A model generated the notes under the pieces. The model searched no databases, was not told the DNA's origin, and was given only the letters and a program-made list of their open reading frames with translations. The translations under genes and the position numbers were made by a program. Of a DNA stretch of 64,000 bases, positions 1-11,302 are shown piece by piece. Where the stretch lies: NCBI GenBank assembly GCA_007922305.1, contig ML677478.1:1076497-1140496 (forward strand), read 5' to 3'. The stretch comes from Dermatemys mawii (taxonomy: Eukaryota > Chordata > Testudines > Dermatemydidae). Each line of letters opens with the position of its first letter. Position 1 is the first letter of the stretch.

Positions 1-2560
1 AACAGAACAGGGCAATTTCAAGTGATCCATCCCATTACCCAGTCCCAGCTTCTGGCAGTTGGAGGTTTAGGGGCATCCAGAGCAGGGCTGTGTCCCTGAC
101 CCTCTTGACTAATAGCCATTGACAGACCTATCCTCCATGAAATTATCTAACTTTTTTTTTTTTTACCCCAGTTGTACTTTTGGTCTTCACAACATCCCCT
201 AGTAACAAGTTCCGCAAGTCGACTCTGCATTGTGTGAAGAAGTTTCTTTTGTTTGTTTGAAACCTGCTGCCTATCACTTTCATTGAGTGACGCTTGGTTC
301 TTGCGTTATATGAAGGGGTAAATAATACTTTCAGCACACCATTCAGGATTTTATAGACATCTATTATATCCCGCACTTAGTCATCTCTTTTCTAAGATGA
401 ACAGGCCCAGTCTTATTAATCTTTCCTCATATGGAAGTTGTTCCATAACCCTAATAATTTTCGTTGCCTTTTTCCATATCTTTTTGAATTCTAATACATC
501 TTTTTTGACAAGATGCAACAAGAACTGCATGCAATATTCAAGGTGTGGGCCTACCATGGGTTTATATAGTGGCATTGTGATATTTTCTGTTTTATCATCC
601 ACCCCTTTCCTAGTGGTTCATAACATTCTGTTAGCTTTTTTGACTGCCACTGCACATTGAGGGGATGTTTTCAGAGAACTACACACACTGATTTCAAGAT
701 CTCTTTCTTGAGTGGTAACAACTGATTTAGACCCCTTCCTTTTGTATAGCTGGCATTATGTTTTCCAATATGCATTGTTTTGCATTTATCAACATTCAGT
801 TTCATCTCTCATTTTGTCACCCAGTCAAGTGAGATCCCTTTGTAACTTTGCAGTCATCTTTGGGTTTATTTTAAGTAATTTTGTACCATTTGCAAATTTT
901 GCCACCTCACTGTTCACCCCCCTTTCCAGATCATTTATGAATCTATTGAACAGTACAGGACTCAGTGCAGATCCTTATGGGACCCAACTATTTATCTCTC
1001 CATTGTGCAAACTGATCATTTATTCCTACTCTTTGTTTCCGGTCTTTTAACCAGTTACTGATCCATGAGAGCTCTTTCCCTCTTATCCCAGGACTTCTTA
1101 ATTTGCTCAAGAGCCTTTGGTGAGAGACCTTGTTTAAGGTTTTCTGAAAGTCCAAGAACACTATACTGACTGGATCATCCTTGTCCACATGTTTGTTGAC
1201 ACCCTCAAAGAACTCTAACAGATTGGTGAGGCACGATTTCCCTTTATAACAGCCATGTGGACTCTTCCTCAACAAATCATGCTCATCTACGTATGTGATA
1301 ATTCTGCTCTTTACTATAGTTTCAATCAATTTGCCTGGTACTGAAGTTAGGCTTACCAGCCTGTAATATCCAGGATCACCTCTGGAGCCTTTTTTAAAAG
1401 TAGGTGTCACATTAGCTATCCTCTGGTACAGACGGATTTCAGTGATGGATTACGTATCACCGTTAGTAGTTCTGCAGTTTCATATTTGAGTTCCCTCACG
1501 CAAGAGTTCTGAATACAGCCCGGTCCCAGTGACTTAATACTGTTTAGATTTCATTTTATTCTAAACCCTCCTCTATTGACACTTTGATTTGGGATAGTAT
1601 TTCAGATTGGTCACCCAAAATGAAGAGCTGTGGGGTGAGTGCCTCCCCCACATCCTCTGTAGTAAAAAACAATACAAAGAATGCATTTAGCTTCTCTGCA
1701 ACAGCTTTGTCTTCCTTGAGTGCTCCTTTAGCACCTTGATTGTCCACTGGCACTGCTGTTTGGCAGACTTCCTGCTTCTGATGTATTTAAAAACAATTGT
1801 GTTGTTAGTTTCTGTGTCCTTAGCTAGTTGCTCTTCAAATTCTTTCTTGGCCTGCCTTATTGCACTTTTACACTTGACTTGCCAGAGTTTATGCTCCTTT
1901 CTAGTTTCCTCAGAAGGATTTAACTTCCAGATGTTCAAAGAGGCCTTTTTGCCTCTAACCACCACTTGTACTCTGCTGTTTACAAATGGTGGCATTTTTC
2001 GTCCCCTGGGTTTGTGTTGGGTTTGGGTTTTTTTATTCTTATTATTTGGGGTTATGCATTTCGTTTGAGTCTCTATTATGGAGTGTTTAAAAGAGTCTCC
2101 ATGTAGCTTGTTCCTTTAAATTTAATTAGCTTCCTCATTTTTGAGTAGTTCCCCTTTTGGAAGTTAAATGCTACTGTGGCGGGTTTTTTTGGCATTCCTC
2201 CCCCCACCACACAAGGTGTTAAATTTAATAACAATTATATTATGGTTGCTAGTACAGAGCAATTCAGATCTGTTAGCCTCTTGGACTGCATCCTGGGCGC
2301 CACTTAGGACTACATCAGGAATTGCCTTTCCCCTAGTCAGTCCCATGACTGGCTGCTCCATGAAGCAGTCATTTACAGAGTCTAGAAATTCTCTCTCAGC
2401 CTCCTGTGCGGAGGTGACGTACCCAGTCACCAAGGGGGTAGCTGAAATCCCCCATTATTATTGTGTTTTCTGCCTTCGTAGCTTCTCTAATCTGCCTGAG
2501 CATTTCACAAACACAGTCACCATTTCTGTGGTTATTGCCACATATCCCTAGACAATTTCA
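1..2560 (-). mobile_element. CR1 LINE, antisense, long but decayed
   Basis: The minus strand encodes broken pieces of a CR1-family ORF2. 2433-2164 resembles the end of the endonuclease part. 1995-1687 is the lysine-rich stretch between endonuclease and reverse transcriptase. 1410-988 is the reverse transcriptase core, with the block FLDFQK. 602-381 and 376-143 are the C-terminal part, with PLYK...HLEYCMQ. Pieces are in different frames and separated by stops, so the copy is inactive. The order on the minus strand is right for one insertion with its 3' end towards position 1. It lies in what should be an intron of the PYD-FIIND gene, on the same strand. The far left end joins the common CR1 3' sequence also seen at 3117-3290 and 61480-62560. 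Confidence 0.9.
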
Positions 2561-2774
2561 CTGCTTATTTAATGGACACACCAAAAGCCAGAAGAACCTC
2601 GTCTAGGTCACCGTTCCCCCCGGGGCACAGAAATGAGAGGTGACGCCAATGAGAATTTGGTTGTGAAATTCTCTAGTGTGGAGAAGGTCTCAGGTGTGAT
2701 AGGACCTGGCCTGTGCACACAGACACAGACTCCAGAAGAGGAGGTGACTTCAACCTCCTAGCCCCAGATCTCAC

Positions 2775-2839
2775 CTGTACGTCTCCTGGCTCCCATCTGC
2801 GCCTGGAATAATCTCTGGGTTTATTTCTTCTGGAGGATC
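2775..2839 (-). CDS. Exon 6 of the PYD-FIIND gene: start of the FIIND-like domain
   Basis: Acceptor ctgtgttttag just above 2839 and donor GTGAGATC just below 2775. The exon is 65 nt, phase 0 in and phase 2 out. It encodes DPPEEINPEIIPGADGSQET followed by Y and a split codon. An acidic PE(I/L) stretch followed by a tyrosine-arginine is, from memory of the family, how the ZU5-like half of FIIND begins. The next exon should encode the first FIIND strands; it is not in the window because the CR1 copy fills the space to the edge. Confidence 0.5.
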
Positions 2840-5800
2840 CTAAAACACAGGAATGGGCATTAACACAGCTTCACTGGGGATTTCCCACTGCACAGCTGAT
2901 GTGAGGAGGGAATCTTGTCTGCTGTGGCCATGTTTTCAGCTGGGAGCGGTCTCTGGGGCCCTTGCAGTGCAAGACTCGGCAGAGAGGACTCGGTGATCAG
3001 CTGAATTCCAGCCCGACAGTCGGATGCTTCCCAGGTGACCGAGATGCCCCAGGACAACTACGATGCCTGGTTAGCTTTAGCTAGTTGAGGTGGGATCCTC
3101 ACTGACAATTGTGATCACATAAGATCGGCCAGACTGGGTCAGCCCAAAGGTCATCTAGCCCAGTGTCCTGTCTTCTGACAGTGGCCAGTGCCAGGCACCC
3201 CAGAGGAAATGAACAGAACAGGGAATCATCAAGTGATCAGTCCCATTGCCGATTCCCAGCTTCTGGCAAACAGAGGCTTGGGACACACTCTGGACCACAG
3301 GAAGAGAGGTTCTGTGGAGTCATGGATTGTCTCTCTAAGCTACCGGCTACACTGAGGTGAGTGCGCTGAACACCTCTGCCAGGAGAGATGGGACTACTCC
3401 AGAGGGATTCAGTCATTCAGTCCAGGGTCCAGCTATTCCCTTAGTTACATGAATGTCTCCCACTGAAGCTAAGAGCTGCATGTAAACAACTGACTAGGCC
3501 TCTGACCTGCCTGTGGCCAGACTCCTAATGTATAAACAGGCTCTGTTACAAAGAGCACAGCAGACACCAAAAGATGAAGGGAAATGGCGTGTGAACTGGC
3601 CGATCTGATGATGCATTGCGAGAGAGATTTGAAACCCAGCAGTTAATAAATGTAACTGACACTGTCCCTTTAGAGGTGCTTGAAGGGGACAGCGGGTTTC
3701 CAGCCCCACTCTCCCCAATCTACATTCTGATCATCTAGCAGACAAAGGCACAATGAGATCCAGAGGCTGGAACCTGAAGCTGGACAAATCCAGACTATAC
3801 ATAAGGCCACTGGAATAACTGACCTAGGGGAGGTGGTGAATTCTCCCTCAACAATTGTACGCTCTCTGTTCTGTGGTCCAGGCTTGGAGCTCCCAGGCTC
3901 TACAGTAATACACCTAATAAAGAATATACAGAGCCCAGCACAACGGGCTCCTGGTTCATAACTGGGGCGCTTACAGGCTACTGTAAGACACCTAATAAGG
4001 AACAATAGTTAAAAACACCTTTTCTTCTGCCTTGAAGTCACATCTTTAAATAATTTCCGATCCCTCCATTTGCCATCACCAGATTGTGCCTGGTGGGCCA
4101 ATCCCGCCTAAATGAATTTCCTCTGATCTAAACAGTGGAAGTGTTAGAATACCCCAGCTCAGCTCAGAGGGTGAAATCACAGCCAGAGACCACAGAGAAG
4201 GGGACAATACATAAGGAAAGGGACTGACAGACAAGAGGCAAGGGAAAAAATGACACCTAATCCCTTACCTCCTCTCTGGGACACAGTTTGCATTTGTCCG
4301 TTCCCCAGTTGTCCCCAGTGGAATCCTCCTTCCTGCTTTGTTTCCCTGCGGCAGACGGGGAGGTATTATTTCAAGGAACACATTCTCCGGGGGGATTAAT
4401 TTTTAAGTGCAATTGGGTTTTGGGGATTGGTGAAAAACAAATGAGGCCAGAGCAGAGGCAGATTCTGCAGCCTGGGGGACTTCAGTGACATTAAAACAAC
4501 CACTTTTTTTAAAATGTAGGTGGAGATTAGCTAACCAGAGAGACAAAGGGAAAGAGAGTGGTCATAAAGGACAGGGGAGAGGGTGATAGAGGAAGGTGTG
4601 AGGAGCAGGTGTGGAGGGGAAGAGACCGTGAGGGAGAGATCGGAACCAATAGCCAATCAGTGCAGGGAAGAACACTGTCACAAAGCAGCCTGAGAACAGT
4701 GCCAGCGATCAACAGATTAAATCCAGTGCAGCTAAAGGGGGACGTTGTGTGGATGGTCCAAGCAGCCAGCCAAGGCAGCGGCTGGATTCCATCCACTCAG
4801 GCCCCTCAAACTACCCCACTTCGCCCGGTCAATTTCAGCCTCACTCACCGGCAGCGCCGGCCTTGGAGCCACTGAAGGAAAGATACCTCTTCATGAAGGC
4901 AATTGCTGGGGAGGGTGGAAATACAGTATGAATAAATCGATATAAATATCTAGCACAGTTCTCTAGCACCTTTTGGCCCAGAGCGCTTCTCACAGGTAGG
5001 AACACAGGAACTGCAGATGGGATGAGAGCTGAGATCCATCTAGCCCAGTATCTAGACAGGCAGATGAGGCCTGCCTACCTGTACATGGGAAGGAACTATG
5101 ATCTCTGTGCATGTAGAGAACGTTATTCACCCAGACACTGAAATGTGGCCACTGCTGGGGTGGGGCACAGCAGCTGCCTAGCAGCCACTCCCCACAGAGC
5201 TCACGCACCCGACGCTGAAATGCTCTTTAAATTGGATGTTTTGGAAGGAAAAAGGAAATGAAATTTAGCGCCTGTTCCAGGAAGCCAACCCCAGGTTTTG
5301 TTTTCCTCTATCAAACCTGTAGCCTATAAGAGTAGCTTGCTTGCCTGCATCTCTTTTCTTATGGTTTTGGTTGTTTGTTTTATTATAATAGGTTTATAGA
5401 TTTATATTAAAGTCGTTTGGCTGTAATGCAAGAGACCTACAGGCCATAGCATGTATGTTAAGCGAAGGCAAAGGTAGGTCCCAGACATACGTATTCTTTC
5501 ACCTAGATAAAGAGTGAGAAGTTAAAGCATAGTGTCCATATATGGCAGCGATCTTTAACTTCGACAGATAAAGGATGCAGGAGGGCATAGGGGCTTTCCG
5601 AAGTTCATAGCCTTTGTAAACAGACACACCACAAGGAAAGAACTGAAATAACCAGAGGAACAAAAATAACAAAATGTCTGAATGACCTAATGTCATTAAC
5701 ATGTATGTACACGTCATCAATACGTACAAACGTACCAGCCTATGGAGTATGTTACCCCAACATTTTGGTGGGTGCGGAAACTAAATTTGGACATAGGACA

Positions 5801-8800
5801 TGGGTGCTTGAGCCCTCCTATAAGAGGAATGGCACAACACACCATTATCTAATCTAAGTGTCTGTCTATACTACCCGCCGGATTGGCGGGTAGCAATCGA
5901 CCCGTCGGGATCAATTTATCACGTCTAGTCTAGATGTGATAAATGATCCCCGAGCGCTCTCCCATCGACTCCGGTACTCCACCGCCGTGAGAGGCGCAGG
6001 CGGAATCGACGGGCGAGTGGCAGCAGTCAACTCATCGCAGTGAAAATGCCACAGTAAGTGGATCTAAGTACATCGACTTCAGCTACGTTATTCTTGTAGC
6101 TGAAGTGGCGTATCTTAGATCAACCCCCTCTCAGTATAGACCAGGGCTAAGAGCTCAGCTTCAGGCATCTTTCTTAGTTTATTAGTCTGATAGTTACGTG
6201 AAATTCTAAGTCAGCTTCAATAGCTCTTAGCTCCAGCTTCTTTTAAGCTCTGCACCTCCCACTCAAAAGAACTGAGGAACCTGAGGCGAGGCTGGTCCTT
6301 GGTTTCTTATAACTAGGCATCAAGGAAGGGTCTGAGTATATTAATCAAAAATGTTATAATATAGGTTATCATATGTATCTTTAAAATAATAGTATGGCAT
6401 TTGTAACTCTGATTATTTTACCATTTGATCATAATTCCTTCTTAGCTCAGTAAAAGTCTTTAAGACTACATTGGTCTCAGTGTGAGTGACCTGTCATGCC
6501 CCCGAGGGTCCTGTGCATATTCTGTGTAGCCTCCTTCTGGGACAAGAACCTTATTCTCTTCTGAACAGATTTATTGGTGAGCCTATAACCCATACTATCC
6601 AAAATTAATAATATTAACCTCCTAAAATCAGGCAACAACCCCCAGGTGGCCCCTCCCTGAGGGGAAAAGTCAAACATGCCCAAATCCCGGCAATGACTCC
6701 AGTCCCACATACGGCCCTGGGGCTGTCATGGTCCATCCCAGCAGTGAATTTCCCCCAGGGCCCCGGCCATCACCCTGAGCGATTCTCAACTCACCGGATG
6801 CTAGCATCCCTCCTTCACCAGGGGGCATCTCATTGCCTGAATGGGTGAGATGGCTCTTTGGTCCTAAAGAGAAGAGAGAGCAGAGGAGTTCTCCATGGAG
6901 AGCTGGCTTCTCAGATCAGAGGAGAACGCACTGACCCTGGAGTGACGCTCTCCGAGCCCCTTCACTGACATCCAGACAAACGGACAGAGGTGGAGCGAGC
7001 GTAAGATTAGCATTACGTGACAGACACACACACGCAGGTACCTCAGGTACCTCCACCAGGAACGTGGGATAAAGCAATACAACAGACCACAGGGCCAGAT
7101 TTTCACTTGCTCAGCTCAACTCACTTGAATCACCTGCTTTAGTGCAAGTGGACGGCTTCCGCTCTTCTTGTGGATGGCTGGAAACTGTGGGAGAGACTTA
7201 GGAGAGAGTGAACTTGAAAGGCAGAAACAGGCCAGGACTAGAGATGGACAAAAAAAATTCATATGACTTTTTGTTGACAAAAAGAAAAATTCAGCTTCAG
7301 CCCCACCAAAACATTCTGTGAATTGGGGTCAGTTTGGCTCACTGGTTCGTTTAGGAAAAAAACCTTTAAAAAACTCCAAAGAAATCTGAAATATTTCACA
7401 TTGACATATTGGAAACATTCTGATTTTTCACTTCAAAACAAAACTTTCTGTTTTCAGGTTTCCTTTATTTTTTTTAAAAAGCAATCAAAAAATGCTTTAA
7501 AACAGCCAAACGTGAAATAAAAGTTTTGATTTTGTCAAAACAAACCTAAAATGAACATTTTTACATTTTTGGGGGGTTGTCATTAATGTAGAAATTAATT
7601 TTCAGTTTGATGTAAAAGGAATCACCCCACCCCGATTTTTTAGAAATTTTCAGCAAACCTCCACCACTGCCCAGCCCCAATCTATTTTTCCACACATGAC
7701 CAGAATAACCTGGGATCTTTAGGAATAACACTAGATCAAGTCTGCCCCTTAGTAGTTGATTTATATCAATTATGTTTCGAAGGCTCTGCCTTGTGCTGTC
7801 AAATCAGTTCTTCATTCACATGGATGATAATTGTTTACAGTGCTGTTGCTGATACAGTAGATAGATTTGAGGGTGACCAGATGTCCTGATTTTATAGGCA
7901 CAGTCCCGATTTTTGGGACTTTTTCTTATATAGGCTCCTATTACCCGTCACCCCGTCTCGATTTTTCACACTTGCTGTCCTGGTCACCTGAATAGATTCT
8001 GGCATCTGAGCAACGGAGTAAGTTACAACACAAAGTAAGACAAGGGAGATTCAGGCTTCAAGAGCAAAGAGAAACAAAAGCTTAAGATGAGGAGGACTGA
8101 GCCAAAGGAAGGAATCTTTAAAACATTTGTGGCCATATAATTTTGGCAGGCTCTCCTCAAATTCCCTTGACCCTCAGACCCCACAATCCACTAGACAGAG
8201 CAGTAGCTTCCCTTTACTAAATTCCATGGGATTTGCCTGAATAAGGATTGAGTAAAATCAGCGTCAGGGTGTCAGCCACTGAGAACTGAAATCTCATTTG
8301 TATAATGTTTGCTACAAAAGAGGAAATGCTCCTATCCATGCAGGCAGGGTGGATAAAAATCAATGATTTTTTTTAAATCACATTTTTTTGATAAAATGCT
8401 TTCTGAGGGGAAAAAAACCTATCTAAGAATAGTTTTAATTGAGATATCTTTGAGCTATAATGTATCACATCATGGACTAGAGATTATAAATTCTATAGTA
8501 TGAAACAATATATTCATGCAATGCTTAAGAAAAGTTTTGTAAATGAGTTCCAATAGTTTGTGGATTAGGGACCCAATTTTATGAGGTTCCACAGGCTTCT
8601 GTATAGATTATTTAGATCAATTCTTTCTATCTACTGTGACGGAGTCAGACCAGAAGGATATAGGAGAGTGCTGGAAGGCAGGTATATTAGTCTCAGGATG
8701 TGCAGGTCCCTGTTCCCTGGATAGCCAAACAAAGGCTACTCCAGACCAATCAAGACACCTGGGGCCAATTAAGAACCTTCTAGAAAGGAGTAGAAACAGC

Positions 8801-11302
8801 TAGCCTGATTGGGACACCTGAAGCCAATCAGGGACTGGCTGAAACCAGTTAAAAACCTCCCAGTTAGGTGGGCTGTGGGTGTCAGGAGCTGTGGAAGGAA
8901 GTTGTGCTGTTGGTGAGACTGAGTGGTGGACAACATATCACACAGAAGGAAGGAGGCCCTGAGGGAAGGGTGAGTGGAGTTTGAAGAAGTGGGGACTGCT
9001 GTGGGGAAGTAGCCCAGGGAATTGTATTGTGTTTTGTGGATAAAAGGTCAGTCATCTTAGCTGATACTATTAGGGTCCCTGGGCTGGAGTCCGGAGTAGA
9101 GGGCGGGCCCGGGCTCCCCCCTTTTCCATCTTCCATACTGGCCTGTGACGAAGGTAACTCACTAGGTGGTGACTCTTGCCAATTATACTGAGAAGGGAGG
9201 TCACTCTGGGGCCTAGATGAGTTTCTGAGGCCCCTAAATCTGCCAGGAAGCGCAGGACCCACAAGTACAGACTCGGAACTTTGTCACACAGCCCAATGGG
9301 ACTCAGTGATCAGTCTAGAAGATACCATCAGGGATGCTTAGTTTCACAGTTCTCAGACTGTGGATTTGTGTCTCCAGAGATAATATGCTTGTTAACAGCA
9401 AAAATGTTTTTAAATAAATAAATATAAAAAGGTGAGAAATAACAGACCTCAATTCTACTGTCCCTCTGCAAATTTGTGTACACACAATCAATCTCTTACC
9501 TCTCTCTAAAAGTGTAAAGATTCAAAAAGTTCAAGCAATAGAAGATTGTTGGGGACGAATGGATCTGGACAAGGAGAAGAAGTCTAGAGATAAGTGTGAG
9601 AAGCGAGGGACATAAGCTTGTTTTGTTAAAATATTATATGTTTGCTGCCGAAGGGAAAAAAAATCCAGAATACTTAACTTTATTGTTTTAGTTAAATAAA
9701 ACAATTTGAATGTCTGTCTGGTGAATTTCTTCTCCTAATACAGCAGGGCAAGAAAATCCTCCAAATATTAATGATTAACCTGTTGAATTGGAAATAGTTC
9801 ACCTCCCAATGATTTCATTAATATGTGCTTCAATAATCTTTGGTAAATAAAATAACCAAACAATCATTCATTTTCTGATATAGCTGTAAAACTCAGAAAA
9901 GTTTTCAAAATAAATCACTGTTTAAAAAGTATAGTGTGTCTCTTCTAAAAATGAAACTTACATCTATCTCTGAATTGTGAAGAATATGTATTAAGGTTAT
10001 AATAACCAACCAGAATGTACTTTTCTGTAGAACACCATGATTAAATCGAGCCTTCCTGACTAGTGATTTAAATCAAATCCACCCGGCACGCAGGACCCAT
10101 CCTGATAGGACGGGGGGCTGGTTTTGTGGTTAAGGAACTAGCAAAGGGCCCATGAAATCTGGATTCAATTTGTAGTTTTGCCACAGATCTGACTGTCTGG
10201 GTCTCTGATCCCCGTTATTAACCTCCCATTGTCTGCCCTGTCTGTTTAGATAGTCCCAGCCCCATAGAATTCCCTATCTCTCAGCGTGTCTGTCCAGTGC
10301 CCGGCACAACGCGTCCCCCCACCCACTCCATTTCCATCAGGGTTTGTGCAGCCTCCCTTGCTCTGAAGTGAGTAACCCTTGCTCACCAGCAGCATGGGAA
10401 AAGGGAATTCTGGAATAGGCAGAAGGCGGCTGGATCATGAGACCTCACTTGACCTTTCCACCCACTCACTTGACCTTTCCACCCACAGCTCTCCCACTCT
10501 CTGCCCTTGAGCAGACAAGTTCTCCCATAAGGCCATGCACAAAAAAAAGCCAGCCTGGCCCAGAGCACTCTGAGATCACAGTTGCCAACTTTCACGCAGC
10601 AAATAAGCCCCCGACTTTCACAAGAAGCCAAAAATCAAGCTAACCCCATTTCAAAATAGGGCCAAAACAAGCCAGTCCCTAAAAACCCCAACACGCTATG
10701 TGACTAGATCCCCCCATGGCCTGCTGTCGGGATGGTGGTGGGATCCGCTGTGCGCCCTGACTCTCTCCCTCCCTTGCCAGGAGCCGATTAAAAAAAAAAA
10801 AAGCAACAAGCTACAAGCCAAAAACGAGCCAACAAGCAACTCACAAGCCAATTAAGCCAAACACAAGCCCAATTTCTGCATGTTCTTGGTGGGTTTGGCG
10901 TGTCTCTCTGGGATACTTGTCCACAAACCACAGCCCCTGGGTCCACTGGTGCCTATCAGCGAACCCTGTCAGAGATGTATATGCACCCCGCCAGGCCTTG
11001 AATCGAAACGTGTTGTCACTCAAGTGAAGAGCAACCGAGTCCGCTCCAGACACAGTTTAGGATTTACCTTTCCGGAGTCTGGCGTCAACATCTTCCAGGA
11101 CTTTCAGAACCACCTTTAAGTCCCCTCTGCAGTGCCTGAGCAGCAGGTCGGTGAGTGCTGCTGGGTCAGCGGGTGTGATGGGGATGGGCTCAGATCCCCC
11201 CTCCAGCAGGACCTCACTCAGCTGATCCCTGAACCCCTCCAACTCCTCCTTGCCCAGGGCTTTCAGCTTCCTCAGCAGGTCACTGCTCCCAGGGGCCTCC
11301 AT
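2775..11302 (-). CDS. PYD-FIIND gene (NLRP1/CARD8-like), 5' six exons, partial
   Basis: Spliced gene model read from splice sites and phase. Minus-strand exons in order: 11302-11068 (start ATG, pyrin-like domain), 7184-7134, 6863-6795, 4905-4849, 4345-4269, 2839-2775. Every exon has a pyrimidine-rich AG acceptor and a GT donor. Phases run 1,1,1,1,0,2 without a stop. The linker peptides are short and polar; exon 3 reads PKSHLTHSGNEMPPGE and exon 4 IAFMKRYLSFSGSKAGAA. Exon 5 ends CKLCPREE and exon 6 starts DPPEEINPEIIPG, which resembles the start of the FIIND autoproteolytic domain of NLRP1 and CARD8. No NACHT or LRR exon is visible between the PYD and FIIND exons; that interval is repeats. The rest of FIIND and any CARD would lie left of the window. 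Seen: ORF, splice sites, phase. Inferred: FIIND identity and that all six exons form one transcript. Confidence 0.6.
3117..3290 (-). mobile_element. CR1 3'-end fragment, antisense
   Basis: Same sequence as the 3' end of the antisense CR1 copies at 1-140 and 61480-61640 (agatcggccagactgggtc and the following cagcttctggcaaacag). Severely 5'-truncated, as is usual for CR1. Confidence 0.8.
3291..6794. other. Introns of the PYD-FIIND gene with minor repeats
   Basis: Apart from the exons at 4269-4345 and 4849-4905 I see no coding sequence. 5000-5210 contains a degraded CR1-like 3' segment (ccatctagcccagtatc). 5230-5860 is AT-rich and unrecognised. 6150-6790 is unrecognised. Confidence 0.5.
5865..6152. 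mobile_element. Short DNA transposon (MITE) with TIRs reading gtctatact / agtatagac
   Basis: The ends are inverted copies (tgtctgtctatact on the left, agtatagaccaggg on the right). The interior has CG-rich palindromes: cccgccggattggcggg, and gtagctgaagt mirrored by cttcagctac. There is no ORF. Related ends occur at 14835, 28745 and 40441. Confidence 0.6.
7862..7992. mobile_element. Short DNA transposon, agggtgaccaga family
   Basis: About 130 bp bounded by gagggtgaccagatgtcc and the near inverse tgtcctggtcacct. The interior includes tcttatataggctcctatta. Other copies are at 16930-17022, 29264-29382 and 34677-35373 (interrupted). Non-coding. Confidence 0.7.
8343..10087. repeat. Interspersed repeat with inverted ends, interrupted by a second element
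   Basis: The left end gggtggataaaaatcaatga and the right end gatttaaatcaaatccaccc are inverted relatives. The body (8400-8630 and 9310-10080) is AT-rich and non-coding. It is split by the element at 8635-9288, which therefore inserted later. The family is not named here; it looks like a non-autonomous DNA element. Confidence 0.55.
8635..9288. mobile_element. LTR-like element nested in the repeat at 8343-10087
   Basis: The segment begins tgtgacggagtcagacc and ends gtcaca, a TG...CA element with a 6-base inverted end. The interior is GC-richer than the host repeat. It could be a solo LTR. I could not find a clear target duplication, so the ends are approximate. Long shadow ORFs on its minus strand lack recognisable motifs. 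Confidence 0.4.
11068..11302 (-). CDS. Pyrin-like (PYD) first coding exon of the PYD-FIIND gene
   Basis: ATG at 11302; 78 codons plus one base, then the donor GTAAAT at 11067. The peptide starts MEAPGSSDLLRKLKALGKEE and continues with amphipathic helices ending in VLKVLEDVDARLRKG, the pattern of a death-fold PYD of the NLRP type. It is more divergent than the two ASC-like PYDs in this window: the loop carries PIPITPADPAALTDLL in place of the IPRG...AD core. Pyrin domains are normally encoded by a single 5' exon ending in phase 1, as here and in PYCARD. Its role would be homotypic binding to ASC, which is encoded 6 kb away on the opposite strand. Confidence 0.65.

Noticed and set aside
2860..3057. 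65-residue minus-strand frame next to the FIIND-like exon
   Set aside because: No acceptor/donor pair in phase and no resemblance to FIIND; treated as intron.
4849..4871. A 23-nt exon using the inner acceptor ttccttcag
   Set aside because: It breaks phase with neighbouring exons; the outer acceptor ccaccctccccag gives a 57-nt, phase 1-1 exon that fits.
9070..9264. Overlapping minus-strand frames at 8882-9264
   Set aside because: They lie in the nested LTR-like repeat and carry no recognisable retroviral or cellular motif.
11068..11302. Reading the minus-strand first exon as a CARD
   Set aside because: Helix spacing, single-exon coding and phase-1 end fit a pyrin domain better, though it is divergent.
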